Below are positions 1 through 8,535 of a stretch of DNA of 64,000 nucleotides, piece after piece. The stretch's first letter is position 1; each line of letters starts with the position of its first letter. The notes under the pieces are model-generated. The model worked only from the letters and a program-made list of their open reading frames with translations, did no database searches and was not told the origin of the DNA. Position numbers and translations under genes: made by a program. The DNA is from Thalassotalea atypica (GTDB lineage: Bacteria > Pseudomonadota > Gammaproteobacteria > Enterobacterales > Alteromonadaceae): NCBI RefSeq assembly GCF_030295975.1, contig NZ_AP027364.1, forward strand, positions 124,001-188,000, written 5' to 3'.

Positions 1-194
1 TATCATCACTAACGTTGAATGTGATAAGAGTTCCAATTTCGATTACCGCCAGTTTCGGTGTTGCTGGCACAGTTAATAGTAAATTTATTGATCAAGCATT
101 GTGTATGGAGACCCTTGAGCCGATGATCAATCAAGCTGACCGTGCTTTGTATGTCGCTAAGCAAAGCGGTAAAAATCAAGTGCAAGTGAATTAG
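1..194 (+). CDS. Diguanylate cyclase, C-terminal end (partial)
   Basis: The open frame runs in from the left edge and stops at TAG 192-194. The last ~63 residues match the end of a GGDEF domain: a VPISITASFGVAG strand followed by ADRALYVAKQSGKNQV, the conserved A-D-x-A-L-Y-x-A-K-x-x-G-(R/K)-N-x-V signature of this fold. GGDEF domains make cyclic di-GMP from GTP, but the GGDEF active-site loop and any sensory region lie outside the window, so activity cannot be judged. The protein ends right after the fold, so nothing is attached C-terminally. Confidence 0.85.
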   Translation, partial: SSLTLNVIRVPISITASFGVAGTVNSKFIDQALCMETLEPMINQADRALYVAKQSGKNQVQVN

Positions 195-248
195 TGCTTA
201 ATAAATATCTATATCAAATCTTTCCATTTTTTATTGTAAATAATTACC

Positions 249-316
249 TGTCCGGAAACTGCCTGTAAAAAGTGTCCGATAACTGTCCGCTGGACAGTAT
301 TTGCTGTCCGCGGACA
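249..316 (+). promoter_or_regulatory. Cluster of TGTCCG / CGGACA activator-site candidates
   Basis: TGTCCG occurs at 249, 273, 284 and 305. Two copies form inverted repeats: CTGTCCGCTGGACAG at 283-297 and the perfect 12-bp palindrome TGTCCGCGGACA at 305-316. The palindrome centres are about 20 bp apart, two helical turns, so bound dimers would face the same side. The cluster lies about 60-125 bp upstream of the sigma-54-type promoter at 373-388, the usual position of enhancer sites for NtrC-family activators. The regulator at 5233-6570 is the obvious candidate binder (inference). Confidence 0.6.
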
Positions 317-372
317 ACCTCCTCAAGAACATATTGTTACCTAACTAATTGTTATACATGCATTTTTGATTT

Positions 373-388
373 TGGCATGTTAGGTGCA
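373..388 (+). promoter_or_regulatory. Sigma-54 (-24/-12) promoter of the exporter operon
   Basis: TTGGCATGTTAGGTGCAAA contains the invariant GG (374-375) and GC (386-387) separated by exactly ten bases, as in the TGGCAC-N5-TTGCA consensus. A transcript would start near 399, leaving a ~60-base leader before the adaptor start at 458. The match fits the NtrC-family regulator with a GAYTGA loop encoded at the end of the same module. Confidence 0.65.
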
Positions 389-457
389 AAACAATCCATA
401 TTGAACGGACATTTAAAGAATCATGGGGCCTTTATAGGCATCAAAGGACATTTAGTA

Positions 458-1723
458 ATGACAATGCGAGATACAAGTTTACAAGACAGGCAAATCACCA
501 ATCACAATCCCAAGTGGATAAAGCCAGCAGGCTTAATTGTTGCAGGCGCAATTGTTATAGGGCTTGCATGGCAAAGTTTCGCGGGTTGGGCATCGGTTGA
601 TCATAGTGTTGAACTTAAATCGGTCAAACTGGCTACTGTTGAACGAGGTGATTTCATCCGAGACATTGCAGCGACAGGTCGAGTGGTTGCCGCCAATGCT
701 CCAATACTGTATAGCCCAGAGGTAGGGTTAGTGACTTTATTGGTAAAACCAGGTGATAGCGTCGAGCAAGACCAAGTTGTTGCGGTAATAGACAGCCCAC
801 AGTTGTTATCGCAAAAGCAACAACAGTTGGCTATTGTTGAGCAACTCAAAGCAGAAATCAGCCGCGTGGAGTTAAGCGCGAGTCGTTCATCTTTGCGTTT
901 ACAACAACAAATGGATTTAGCGAAGGTAAACCTAGAAGCAGCTGAACGTGAGTTTCGTCGCGCTGAAATTTCCATTAAAAAACAATTGATTAGTCAAATT
1001 GATTATGAAGAAGCACAAGATGAATTAGCAAAATCACGTCTTATTGCAAAACACGCTGAGCAGGACGTGGAGCTTGCTAAGCGTTCATTAGCTTTCGAAG
1101 TAGAAAATAAAAAGCTTGAATTTAAACAGCAGCAAGTAGTGCTTTTAGAGCTTGAACGCAAAGTAGGTGGTCTCTCCGTTAAATCACCGGTTAAAGGCGT
1201 TGTCGGTAACTGGCTAACAGAGCAAAAAAACCAAGTGCAGCGTAACCAAGAGTTGATGAAAGTGGTTGATTTAACGGCTTATGAAGCACAACTACAAATC
1301 TCAGAGAGTTATGCCGCAGAGCTTGGTATAGGCATGAACGTTGACTTAACGATTGGTGGACACCCATTAATAGGCGTGTTATCGGCTATCTCTCCTGAAG
1401 TTAACAACAACCAAGTCACGGCACAAGTAAAAATCAGAGATAAGAATGGCGCCAAATTACGTCAAAACCAGCGGGTTAATGCACGTATTCTGCTTGAGCA
1501 AAAAGAAGATGTCGTGATGATTAAACGCGGTCAGTTTTATGGCAGCGGTGCGGGCAAAGTGGCTTATGTGGTTAACGACAGTATCGCACAACGAGTTGAC
1601 TTAGAAAGCGGCTCTACCAGTACGGGTTACGTTGAAATACTAGCTGGCGTTAATGTGGGAGACACATTGGTCATTTCAAACCTATCAGTATTCAAAGGTA
1701 AAGAGCGCATTGTTCTTCACTAA
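458..1723 (+). CDS. HlyD/AcrA-type periplasmic adaptor of an ABC exporter
   Basis: Adaptor (membrane fusion protein) that would link an inner-membrane ABC transporter to the periplasm or an outer-membrane channel. From the ATG at 458 it has a basic N-terminus, one membrane anchor at about residues 28-47, a biotinyl-lipoyl-like half, a long Gln/Glu/Leu-rich coiled-coil hairpin (about 120-235), the second lipoyl half (GLSVKSPVKGVVG) and beta-barrel domains. An in-frame GTG at 272 would add 62 residues, but that part is Cys-rich, runs over the putative activator sites and promoter, and has no family resemblance; AAAGGA lies nine bases before 458. It heads an exporter operon and is followed 62 bases later by the ATPase. 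No outer-membrane TolC-like gene is nearby. Substrate unknown. Confidence 0.85.
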   Translation: MTMRDTSLQDRQITNHNPKWIKPAGLIVAGAIVIGLAWQSFAGWASVDHSVELKSVKLATVERGDFIRDIAATGRVVAANAPILYSPEVGLVTLLVKPGDSVEQDQVVAVIDSPQLLSQKQQQLAIVEQLKAEISRVELSASRSSLRLQQQMDLAKVNLEAAEREFRRAEISIKKQLISQIDYEEAQDELAKSRLIAKHAEQDVELAKRSLAFEVENKKLEFKQQQVVLLELERKVGGLSVKSPVKGVVGNWLTEQKNQVQRNQELMKVVDLTAYEAQLQISESYAAELGIGMNVDLTIGGHPLIGVLSAISPEVNNNQVTAQVKIRDKNGAKLRQNQRVNARILLEQKEDVVMIKRGQFYGSGAGKVAYVVNDSIAQRVDLESGSTSTGYVEILAGVNVGDTLVISNLSVFKGKERIVLH

Positions 1724-1785
1724 GGTATTACATTCAAACGATTAAAAATATACACAGTTAACGATTAAGGGATAAGGGAAATAAT

Positions 1786-2502
1786 ATGCTTAAAATGTCA
1801 GGAATTAATAAAGTTTATCGCACAGAGTTGGTTGAAACCCATGCACTTCGCGCACTGGATTTATCTGTAAAAGAAGGAGAGTTTGTTTCTGTTACTGGTC
1901 CTTCAGGCTCAGGCAAAACTACGTTCTTAAATATCGCAGGTCTGCTTGAGAATATTTCTAGTGGCGAATATTTATTAGACGGTCAAAACATTGTAGGGAT
2001 GAATGATAAACAGTTGTCACAACTAAGGAATGAAAAAATAGGCTTTATCTTCCAAGGATTTAATCTGATTTCAGATCTCAATTTATACGAGAATGTTGAT
2101 GTACCACTGCGTTATAGAGGTTTCAGCCGAAGTGAGCGAAAACGCCGCATTGAACAAGCCCTCGAGCAAGTCGGCTTAGTGGCTCGTATGAAACACCTTC
2201 CTTCGCAGCTATCTGGTGGTCAGCAGCAACGTGTTGCCATAGCTCGTGCTCTGGCGGGAGAGCCGAAACTATTACTTGCCGATGAGCCAACAGGTAATTT
2301 AGACAGCTTAATGGCAAGACAAGTTATGGACATTCTTGAGGGTATTAATAAGTCAGGTACCACAATTGTTATGGTTACTCATGACCCCGAGCTGGCGCGC
2401 CGTGCACATCGTAATATTCAGATCGTGGACGGGCAAGTCTGTGATTTTAAAATGTATCAGGGATCGTCAGCGACGGCCATTAATGATGCCGTATCAGCAT
2501 AG
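1786..2502 (+). CDS. ABC transporter ATPase, MacB/LolD type
   Basis: ATP-hydrolysing subunit for the two FtsX-type permeases that follow. All motifs are intact: Walker A GPSGSGKT (38-45), Q-loop at Q90, signature LSGGQQQR (142-149), Walker B LLLADE (162-167) with the family-typical EPTGNLD, and the H-loop His199. At 238 residues it is the normal size for a LolD/MacB-type stand-alone ATPase; the MacB permease is not fused. The start follows AAGGGA. These ATPases usually act as mechanotransmitters rather than moving substrate through the bilayer (family knowledge). Confidence 0.9.
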   Translation: MLKMSGINKVYRTELVETHALRALDLSVKEGEFVSVTGPSGSGKTTFLNIAGLLENISSGEYLLDGQNIVGMNDKQLSQLRNEKIGFIFQGFNLISDLNLYENVDVPLRYRGFSRSERKRRIEQALEQVGLVARMKHLPSQLSGGQQQRVAIARALAGEPKLLLADEPTGNLDSLMARQVMDILEGINKSGTTIVMVTHDPELARRAHRNIQIVDGQVCDFKMYQGSSATAINDAVSA

Positions 2503-2513
2503 GGGGCTAGATT

Positions 2514-3830
2514 GTGTTTATTTATTACCTACAAATCGCGATGAAAAGTTTGCTGAAAACTAAAGTCACGTCTGCATTAATGGTCATAGCTATTGCCTGT
2601 GGCATTGGTATTTCAATGACCGCATTAACGTTAAACCACATGACGGATAATAATCCGATTGCACATAAGAACGATCAGTTGTTTAGTTTGCAATTGATGA
2701 CGGTAGATCGCGCCGTAGATGGTTGGTATGCAGACGGGCGTTATCCGTACCAATTGACCTATCAAGATGCGACTAACATTGTGCGTGACAATCCTAAGAT
2801 GACATTGGCCGCCATGTACAAAAGTGGTTTTGCTGTACGCAATGAGACACAAACCAGCAAGCCATTCTTAAAAGCAGCCCGTTTAACTACTCGCCACTTT
2901 TTTACTATGTTTGATATGCCTTTTTTGTATGGCTCGACTTGGTCAGAAAAAGCAGATCAAGACGGCGCTAATGTTGTGGTGATCAGCGAAGAAATGAACA
3001 TTAAAATTTTTGGTGGCGGTGACAATACCAACAAACAAATTTATTTGGATAACACCTTGTTTACCGTCGTAGGGATTACGAAGTCATGGAACCCCGCACC
3101 CAAGTTTTACGACGTTAATAACGGACCTTTTCAAGACATTGAACAATTTTTTGTCCCGATAGCATTATCACCCATCATGGAAATTGGTAGCTGGGGTAAC
3201 AATAACGGCTGGAAAGATGAAATTGTTAATAACCATCAAGACAAACTTCAGTCAGAAGTCATGTGGTTGCAGTTTTGGGCGCAACTTGATTCAACGGAAG
3301 AAAAAGAAGCTTTTGAACAATACCTAGCAGGCTACATTAGTGAGCAGAAAAAACTGGGTCGCTTTAATCGCGATGATGCGGGCGCAAAGCTTTCGAATGT
3401 GCAGCAATGGCTTGATTTAAATAATGTGGTTGGTGATGACTCCAACGTGCTTGTTGGCGTTAGCTTTATGTTCCTAGCAGTGTGTCTCGTCAATACCATT
3501 GGTTTATTGTTGGCGAAATTCTTACGAAGTGCGCCTGAAGTTGGCGTCCGAAGAGCACTGGGAGCCAGCAAAGGACAAGTATTTATGCAGCATTTAATTG
3601 AAGTTGGGCTGTTGGGCTTTATTGGTGGCCTCTTAGGTTTAGTGATGGCCAACATCGGACTATACCTGCTTAGAAGTCAATTTAATGGCTTCAATGTTGT
3701 GGCTACCATGGACATGACCATGTTGTTTGCTGCGCCTATTATTGCCATTTTGGCAACCACTATTGCCGGTTTATACCCTGCTTGGCGAGTATGTACCACC
3801 TTGCCATCAGTGCATTTAAAAACTCAATAA
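2514..3830 (+). CDS. FtsX/MacB-type ABC permease (first of two)
   Basis: Membrane subunit of the exporter. The layout is MacB-like: an N-terminal membrane helix (about residues 18-38), a large periplasmic MacB_PCD domain (about 40-310), then three C-terminal helices (about 316-337, 365-387, 400-422) with the conserved EVGVRRALGASKGQV cytoplasmic motif that contacts the ATPase. GTG is the likely start, preceded by AGGGGG; the MFIYYLQIAMKSL opening fits the family. It follows the ATPase by 11 bases and precedes the second permease by 10. The two permeases differ in sequence, so the transporter is probably a heterodimer. Confidence 0.88.
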   Translation: MFIYYLQIAMKSLLKTKVTSALMVIAIACGIGISMTALTLNHMTDNNPIAHKNDQLFSLQLMTVDRAVDGWYADGRYPYQLTYQDATNIVRDNPKMTLAAMYKSGFAVRNETQTSKPFLKAARLTTRHFFTMFDMPFLYGSTWSEKADQDGANVVVISEEMNIKIFGGGDNTNKQIYLDNTLFTVVGITKSWNPAPKFYDVNNGPFQDIEQFFVPIALSPIMEIGSWGNNNGWKDEIVNNHQDKLQSEVMWLQFWAQLDSTEEKEAFEQYLAGYISEQKKLGRFNRDDAGAKLSNVQQWLDLNNVVGDDSNVLVGVSFMFLAVCLVNTIGLLLAKFLRSAPEVGVRRALGASKGQVFMQHLIEVGLLGFIGGLLGLVMANIGLYLLRSQFNGFNVVATMDMTMLFAAPIIAILATTIAGLYPAWRVCTTLPSVHLKTQ

Positions 3831-3840
3831 GGACACTACT

Positions 3841-5058
3841 ATGTTTCAAATTATGCCAATACTCAGTGCAATGATGCGTAACAAGGGCAGTGTGTCACTG
3901 ATCATTATTCAAATTGCACTTACCTTAGCGATTGTCAGTAATGCCACCTTTATTATTTCTGAGCGCATTGCGATGATGCAACGTGATACCGGTTTACCAG
4001 TGGAAGAAATATTCTCAGTTAACTCATTCTTCTTCGATGACAGAGTAGATCCGATCGACCAAATTTCCTTAGATGCAAGACGACTTAGGGAAATGCCAGG
4101 TGTGATCAGTGCTACGTCAATAAACCAAGTGCCATTATCTGGCAGTGGTGATTCTTGGGGGGTTCGTGATAAGCGAGAAATTGAAGGCGCTAAAGTGGCT
4201 TATACAGGGGTTTACACTGGCGATCACCACACATTATCCACCTTAGGACAAACAGTATCACAAGGTAGAGATTTTAATGCGGATGATGTTCTGCATTTGA
4301 GAAATGAAGTACAAATGCCGAAAGCGGCCATTGTCACCTCGGCATTAGCAAAGGAACTTTTTGCCGATGAAAATGCGATTGGAAAGTATATTTATACAGG
4401 TCCTACTGACACCGCTGAGCCGATTGAAATAATCGGTGTTGTGGCACAAATGCAAGGCTCGTGGGTACATTCAGATATTGTAGAGAAAAACGTGTTTTTT
4501 CCAGTGGTTAACTCATGGAACTCAATGACGCTTGTGGTCAGAGCCGAACAGAGTGCACTTGATAGCATCGCACTCGAAATGGAAGATGTGTTACTCGGGC
4601 TAGAAAAAAATCGTGTAGTAGGTGAGCCAAGAACCATGGCAAAAATGAAAAAGCGAAGCTACCAACGTGATAGGTTGATGACCAACATGTTACTTGTCAT
4701 TGTTGCAGTGCTGATTTTTATTACGGCACTTGGTATTGCTGGCGTTTCTATTTTCAACGTTAATCGCCGAAGAAAACAAATTGGTACGCGCCGTGCGTTA
4801 GGTGCGAGTAAGGGGGATATTGTTAGCTATTTTATGACAGAAAGTGCGCTTATTGCGGCGGTTGGTATTGTCATAGGTACCTTGTTAACCTTTACATTAA
4901 ACACTTTTTTGATGAAACAGTTTTCAACGACGTCATTGTCTCTTGATTATCTGCTGTTCACCATGGTGGGTATTGTCTTGATCAGTCAAATTTCTGCTTT
5001 TTGGCCTGCAAAGAAAGCAACACATATTTCACCGGCTATCGCAACACGCAGTGCCTAA
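3841..5058 (+). CDS. FtsX/MacB-type ABC permease (second of two)
   Basis: Second membrane subunit, with the same architecture as the preceding gene: one N-terminal helix (about 17-38), a periplasmic domain, and three C-terminal helices (about 280-303, 332-355, 367-390) with the QIGTRRALGASKGDI motif. RBS AAGGA lies at a good distance from the ATG. Last gene before a strong hairpin terminator. The pair probably assembles as a heterodimer with two copies of the upstream ATPase and the HlyD-type adaptor. Substrate cannot be told from sequence; relatives handle peptides, antibiotics or lipids. Confidence 0.88.
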   Translation: MFQIMPILSAMMRNKGSVSLIIIQIALTLAIVSNATFIISERIAMMQRDTGLPVEEIFSVNSFFFDDRVDPIDQISLDARRLREMPGVISATSINQVPLSGSGDSWGVRDKREIEGAKVAYTGVYTGDHHTLSTLGQTVSQGRDFNADDVLHLRNEVQMPKAAIVTSALAKELFADENAIGKYIYTGPTDTAEPIEIIGVVAQMQGSWVHSDIVEKNVFFPVVNSWNSMTLVVRAEQSALDSIALEMEDVLLGLEKNRVVGEPRTMAKMKKRSYQRDRLMTNMLLVIVAVLIFITALGIAGVSIFNVNRRRKQIGTRRALGASKGDIVSYFMTESALIAAVGIVIGTLLTFTLNTFLMKQFSTTSLSLDYLLFTMVGIVLISQISAFWPAKKATHISPAIATRSA

Positions 5059-5097
5059 GTACTACAACCTGATTGAAGATGAAAAATTAACTCATAT

Positions 5098-5135
5098 ATG
5101 CCATGTTCAGTGAACCTTGAACATGGCATTATTGT
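5098..5135 (+). terminator. Rho-independent terminator after the transporter genes
   Basis: A perfect 12-bp stem (ATGCCATGTTCA at 5098-5109 with its complement at 5118-5129) closes an 8-base loop and is followed by TATTGTTT. It separates the four transport genes from the regulator pair, so the regulators probably have their own promoter or depend on read-through. Confidence 0.85.
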
Positions 5136-5232
5136 TTATAACTCCATATTTTATGATTCTGTTAGATGCCTGATTCTTAATGTATTAACAGAGATCGTTG
5201 AAGATAACTTAAAGAATTAAAAGAAAAAATAA

Positions 5233-6570
5233 ATGGACAAAATACTCATCATCGATGACAACATTTCAGTGTGTAAAGCGTTGACTATCTTGCTGGAAAT
5301 TCATCGTTTCTCTGTGACCAGTTGCCATTCACCGCAGCATGGCATGGAAATTTTAGCGCAAGAAAAAATCTCACTGGTTATCTTAGACATGAACTTTAGC
5401 CAAGACACCACTAGTGGTGAAGAAGGTAAAGAAGCATTTTATAAAATCAGGGCAATGCAGGCAGATTTACCGATCATTTTACTCACTGCATGGACTGATT
5501 TAGAAATGGCGGTCGAGTTGGTTAAAAGTGGTGCTGCGGACTATTTAAGTAAGCCATGGGATGATCAAAAGCTATTGGTGACGATTAAAAATTTAATCGA
5601 ATTAAATGAAACCAATCAGGTTGCACAAAAACTCAGACGACAACATCAAGAACGCGTACGAATCAACGATACCGCAGACTTACGTGGCTTGATTTATGAA
5701 AGCACAAGTATGCAACGCCTGGTCGATATGGCGGTGCAAGTGGCCGAGTCAAATGCGTCAGTATTGATCACCGGCCCAAATGGCGCGGGTAAAGAAAAAA
5801 TTGCTGAAATTATTCAAGCCAATTCTTTACGGAATAATGGGCCATTTATTAAGGTTAACATTGGCGCACTGCCACAAGATTTAATGGAATCCGAATTATT
5901 TGGTGCAGAAGCGGGCGCATATACTGGCGCAGACAAACAACGTATTGGTCGATTTGAAGCAGCCGATGGCGGTACCTTGTTTTTAGATGAAATTGGCAAT
6001 TTGTCGCTATCTGGGCAAATGAAGCTATTAAGGGTGTTGCAAACTGGAGAGTTTGAACGATTGGGCAGCCATGCCACACACAAGGTTGATGTAAGAGTGG
6101 TCAGTGCCACCAATGCCGATTTACTCGCTGACATTGGCAAAGGATTGTTTAGGGAAGACCTATTTTATCGTCTCAATGTTATTCAACTTGCCTTACCAGC
6201 ATTAGCTGAGCGCTTGGATGATGTCATACCATTAATAGAACACTTTACCCAACAGTCCAAACCGTTATCGAAACTAGCAGAGCGCCATTTGCTTAATTAT
6301 ACATGGCCAGGAAACGTACGTGAGCTTGAAAATGCTTGTCAACGGGCGATGTTATTTTCTAAATCGCAAGAATGGCAACTGGAAGATTTTGGCCTTTCAC
6401 CGCAGCAAGCGCAATTGATAGAAAAGGTCGAGACAGAAGATTTATCAGAGCAAGATATTATGACGGCGCTAAATGAAGCCAGTGGCGTGATCAGTAAGGC
6501 AGCCCGTAAATTAGGGATCAGCCGACAAGCGCTGTATCGACGCATGGACAAGTTTGGTATCAATAAATGA
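5233..6570 (+). CDS. Sigma-54-dependent response regulator (NtrC family)
   Basis: Transcription activator. The receiver domain (1-120) has the acidic pair D8-D9, phospho-acceptor D52, T85 and K107. The AAA+ domain (about 150-385) has Walker A GPNGAGKE (181-188), the sigma-54-contacting loop GAYTGA (228-233, the Tyr variant of GAFTGA), Walker B GGTLFLDEI, and the R-finger region. A Fis-type helix-turn-helix (about 405-445) ends in GISRQALYRRMDKFGI. It should therefore act only on -24/-12 promoters, and one lies in front of the exporter genes. The stop overlaps the start of the partner kinase. RBS is A-rich and weak. Confidence 0.92.
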   Translation: MDKILIIDDNISVCKALTILLEIHRFSVTSCHSPQHGMEILAQEKISLVILDMNFSQDTTSGEEGKEAFYKIRAMQADLPIILLTAWTDLEMAVELVKSGAADYLSKPWDDQKLLVTIKNLIELNETNQVAQKLRRQHQERVRINDTADLRGLIYESTSMQRLVDMAVQVAESNASVLITGPNGAGKEKIAEIIQANSLRNNGPFIKVNIGALPQDLMESELFGAEAGAYTGADKQRIGRFEAADGGTLFLDEIGNLSLSGQMKLLRVLQTGEFERLGSHATHKVDVRVVSATNADLLADIGKGLFREDLFYRLNVIQLALPALAERLDDVIPLIEHFTQQSKPLSKLAERHLLNYTWPGNVRELENACQRAMLFSKSQEWQLEDFGLSPQQAQLIEKVETEDLSEQDIMTALNEASGVISKAARKLGISRQALYRRMDKFGINK

Positions 6571-7865
6571 GATTTACTGCGAAAACCAAGTTAGTAAGTA
6601 TCGTATTGAGTGTTAACCTTATTTCTAATGCTCTGGTGTTTTATGGCGTAGGCGGCACTGACATTATTCAGCTGTCCTTATGGTTATCGATCTCTTTAGC
6701 TTTGAGCTATGCGTTAACCTCGTATGCCTACAAAAAAATGGACGATCGATTTAAGGCGCTGGAAATTGGCTTACTCAATTTTCAAGATAATGAGTTCTCG
6801 TCATCGATCAAAGAAGTAGGTGATGATGAGTTTAGCCAACTTTGTCAGCTTTTCAACGAAGTATCAGCCAAACTTAGAAGAGAAAAACAAAACATTTATC
6901 AACGGGAATTGTTGTTAGATAAAGTAATAGAAAGCTCACCCATTGTGATGTTTCTTGTGGATAATGACGGACGATTTGTTTATTCAAATAGTGCAGCTCG
7001 GCATTTTCTTAATGAAGGAAAAGCGCTAGAAGGCTTTGACTTTCAACAACAAATGGCGAAGTGGGCACCCTCTTTACAACATGCTATCTCCGCACAGCGT
7101 GATAGCTTGTTTGGTCTTGAACACAAGGGTGAGCAAGAGACGTGGCACCTTTCTACAGGACGGTTTACCTTAAATAGCCAAAACCATCGCCTGTACTTGA
7201 TTAAGCAATTAACCAAAGAGCTTAATCGTCAAGAAGTCAGTGTTTGGAAAAAGGTGATCCGTGTGATCAGCCATGAACTCAATAATTCGATGGCGCCCAT
7301 TTCCTCGGTTTCACATTCGGGCAGTTTGATTGCCTCGGAGCTTGAAAATAAACACCTTATGCTTATTTTTGAAACCATTACCGAGCGTATTGAGCATCTA
7401 AACAGTTTTATTTCCGGTTACGCAACCTTCGCCAAGCTGCCTTCTCCTTTGCCTAAAGAGGTCAATTGGGCGTCTTTTATCGCCAAGCTTAAAACGCAAG
7501 TTGCGTTTAGCTTTCTAGGTGAAATTCCGAATGAGCCTTCGTGGTTTGATGCCAGTCAGCTTGAGCAGTTAATGATCAATCTGATTAAAAATGCCCACGA
7601 GTCTGGCTCTAGCCCGCAAAACGTATCCGTTGAAGTAAATCGAAAAGCATTACAAACAGAAATCATCATTGCCGATCGGGGTATGGGCATGTCTGAAGCC
7701 GTCTTAACCAATGCACTTGTACCTTTTTATTCAACGAAACAATCAGGTACAGGCTTAGGTTTAGCGTTATGCCGCGAAATAGTGGAAGCCCATGATGGTC
7801 GTATCGTTTTAGCCAATCGCAAAAACGGTGGGCTGAGGGTTACCGTCAGTTTGCCGAACAGCTAA
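6567..7865 (+). CDS. Membrane sensor histidine kinase
   Basis: Partner kinase of the preceding regulator, with an ATGA start/stop overlap indicating coupled translation. Two close N-terminal membrane helices (about 10-30 and 34-54) leave almost no periplasmic loop, so sensing is probably within the membrane or cytoplasm. A HAMP/coil-like stretch follows, then a PAS domain (about 112-200), an H-box with His236 (VIRVISHELNNSMAPI), an N-box (LMINLIKNAHES), G1 DRGMGM and G2 GTGLGLALCREI. It resembles NtrY-like kinases paired with NtrC-family regulators. The signal is unknown. Confidence 0.9.
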   Translation: MRFTAKTKLVSIVLSVNLISNALVFYGVGGTDIIQLSLWLSISLALSYALTSYAYKKMDDRFKALEIGLLNFQDNEFSSSIKEVGDDEFSQLCQLFNEVSAKLRREKQNIYQRELLLDKVIESSPIVMFLVDNDGRFVYSNSAARHFLNEGKALEGFDFQQQMAKWAPSLQHAISAQRDSLFGLEHKGEQETWHLSTGRFTLNSQNHRLYLIKQLTKELNRQEVSVWKKVIRVISHELNNSMAPISSVSHSGSLIASELENKHLMLIFETITERIEHLNSFISGYATFAKLPSPLPKEVNWASFIAKLKTQVAFSFLGEIPNEPSWFDASQLEQLMINLIKNAHESGSSPQNVSVEVNRKALQTEIIIADRGMGMSEAVLTNALVPFYSTKQSGTGLGLALCREIVEAHDGRIVLANRKNGGLRVTVSLPNS

Positions 7866-7877
7866 AAATGACTTAAT

Positions 7878-8483
7878 GTGCGTTTAAAAGGAAAGCTCAT
7901 CAATTGGAATAAGGAGAAAGCGTTTGGTTTTATCAACCCAAATGGCGGTGGCGAGCACGTATTCATTCATAAATCTGCATTTAACAATCGCCAACGCAAG
8001 CCACAAATGAATGATGTCATCATTTTTTCTATTACCAAAGATAAGCACGGTAGGTATTGCGCGAGTGAAGCAACTTTTTCGGGCGAAAAAAGTTCAAAGC
8101 ATCAGGTAAACAGCAGCATTAAGTTTTCAATTTATCTTTCAGTGATGTTCTTAGGTTTTATTATTTCTGCGTTCTTCATTGATTATATCCCGATAAATTT
8201 GGCTCTGACATACTTTGGTGTTAGCACGCTGACGTTTATTGTTTATGCCATTGATAAATCAAAAGCGCGGCGTAACGCGTGGCGAACATCGGAAAGTACA
8301 TTACATTTCTTAGCGCTTGCTGGCGGCTGGCCTGGCGCAGCCATCGCACAACAAAACCTTCGGCATAAATCTCAGAAAAAAAAGTTCCGGGTTATGTTTT
8401 GGCTAACGGTTTTGGTTAATTGTGGCGCATTGGCTTGGTTAATGTCATCAAACGGACAGCCTTATATGGCATTGTTCAGCTAA
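7878..8483 (+). CDS. Cold-shock domain fused to DUF1294 membrane domain
   Basis: Residues 1-67 are a cold-shock/OB fold with RNP motifs (KAFGFINP and HVFIHKSAF), which binds single-stranded nucleic acid. Residues about 80-200 are the DUF1294 membrane domain with helices near 80-100, 105-125, 145-160 and 170-190, and the conserved DKSKARRNAWR and GGWPGAAIAQQ motifs. This fusion recurs in Gammaproteobacteria; its role is not established. The start is GTG at 7878, only 12 bases after the kinase stop, so it may be co-transcribed with the two-component genes. Confidence 0.85.
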   Translation: MRLKGKLINWNKEKAFGFINPNGGGEHVFIHKSAFNNRQRKPQMNDVIIFSITKDKHGRYCASEATFSGEKSSKHQVNSSIKFSIYLSVMFLGFIISAFFIDYIPINLALTYFGVSTLTFIVYAIDKSKARRNAWRTSESTLHFLALAGGWPGAAIAQQNLRHKSQKKKFRVMFWLTVLVNCGALAWLMSSNGQPYMALFS

Positions 8484-8535
8484 GTACCTAATAAGGCAAT
8501 GCCAAATGAACACGGGAGCGTTGACCTGGATTATG

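Noticed and set aside
272-457. N-terminal extension of the HlyD-type protein from GTG 272
   Set aside because: Cys-rich, no family resemblance, and it crosses the activator sites and the -24/-12 promoter; the ATG at 458 has a good RBS.
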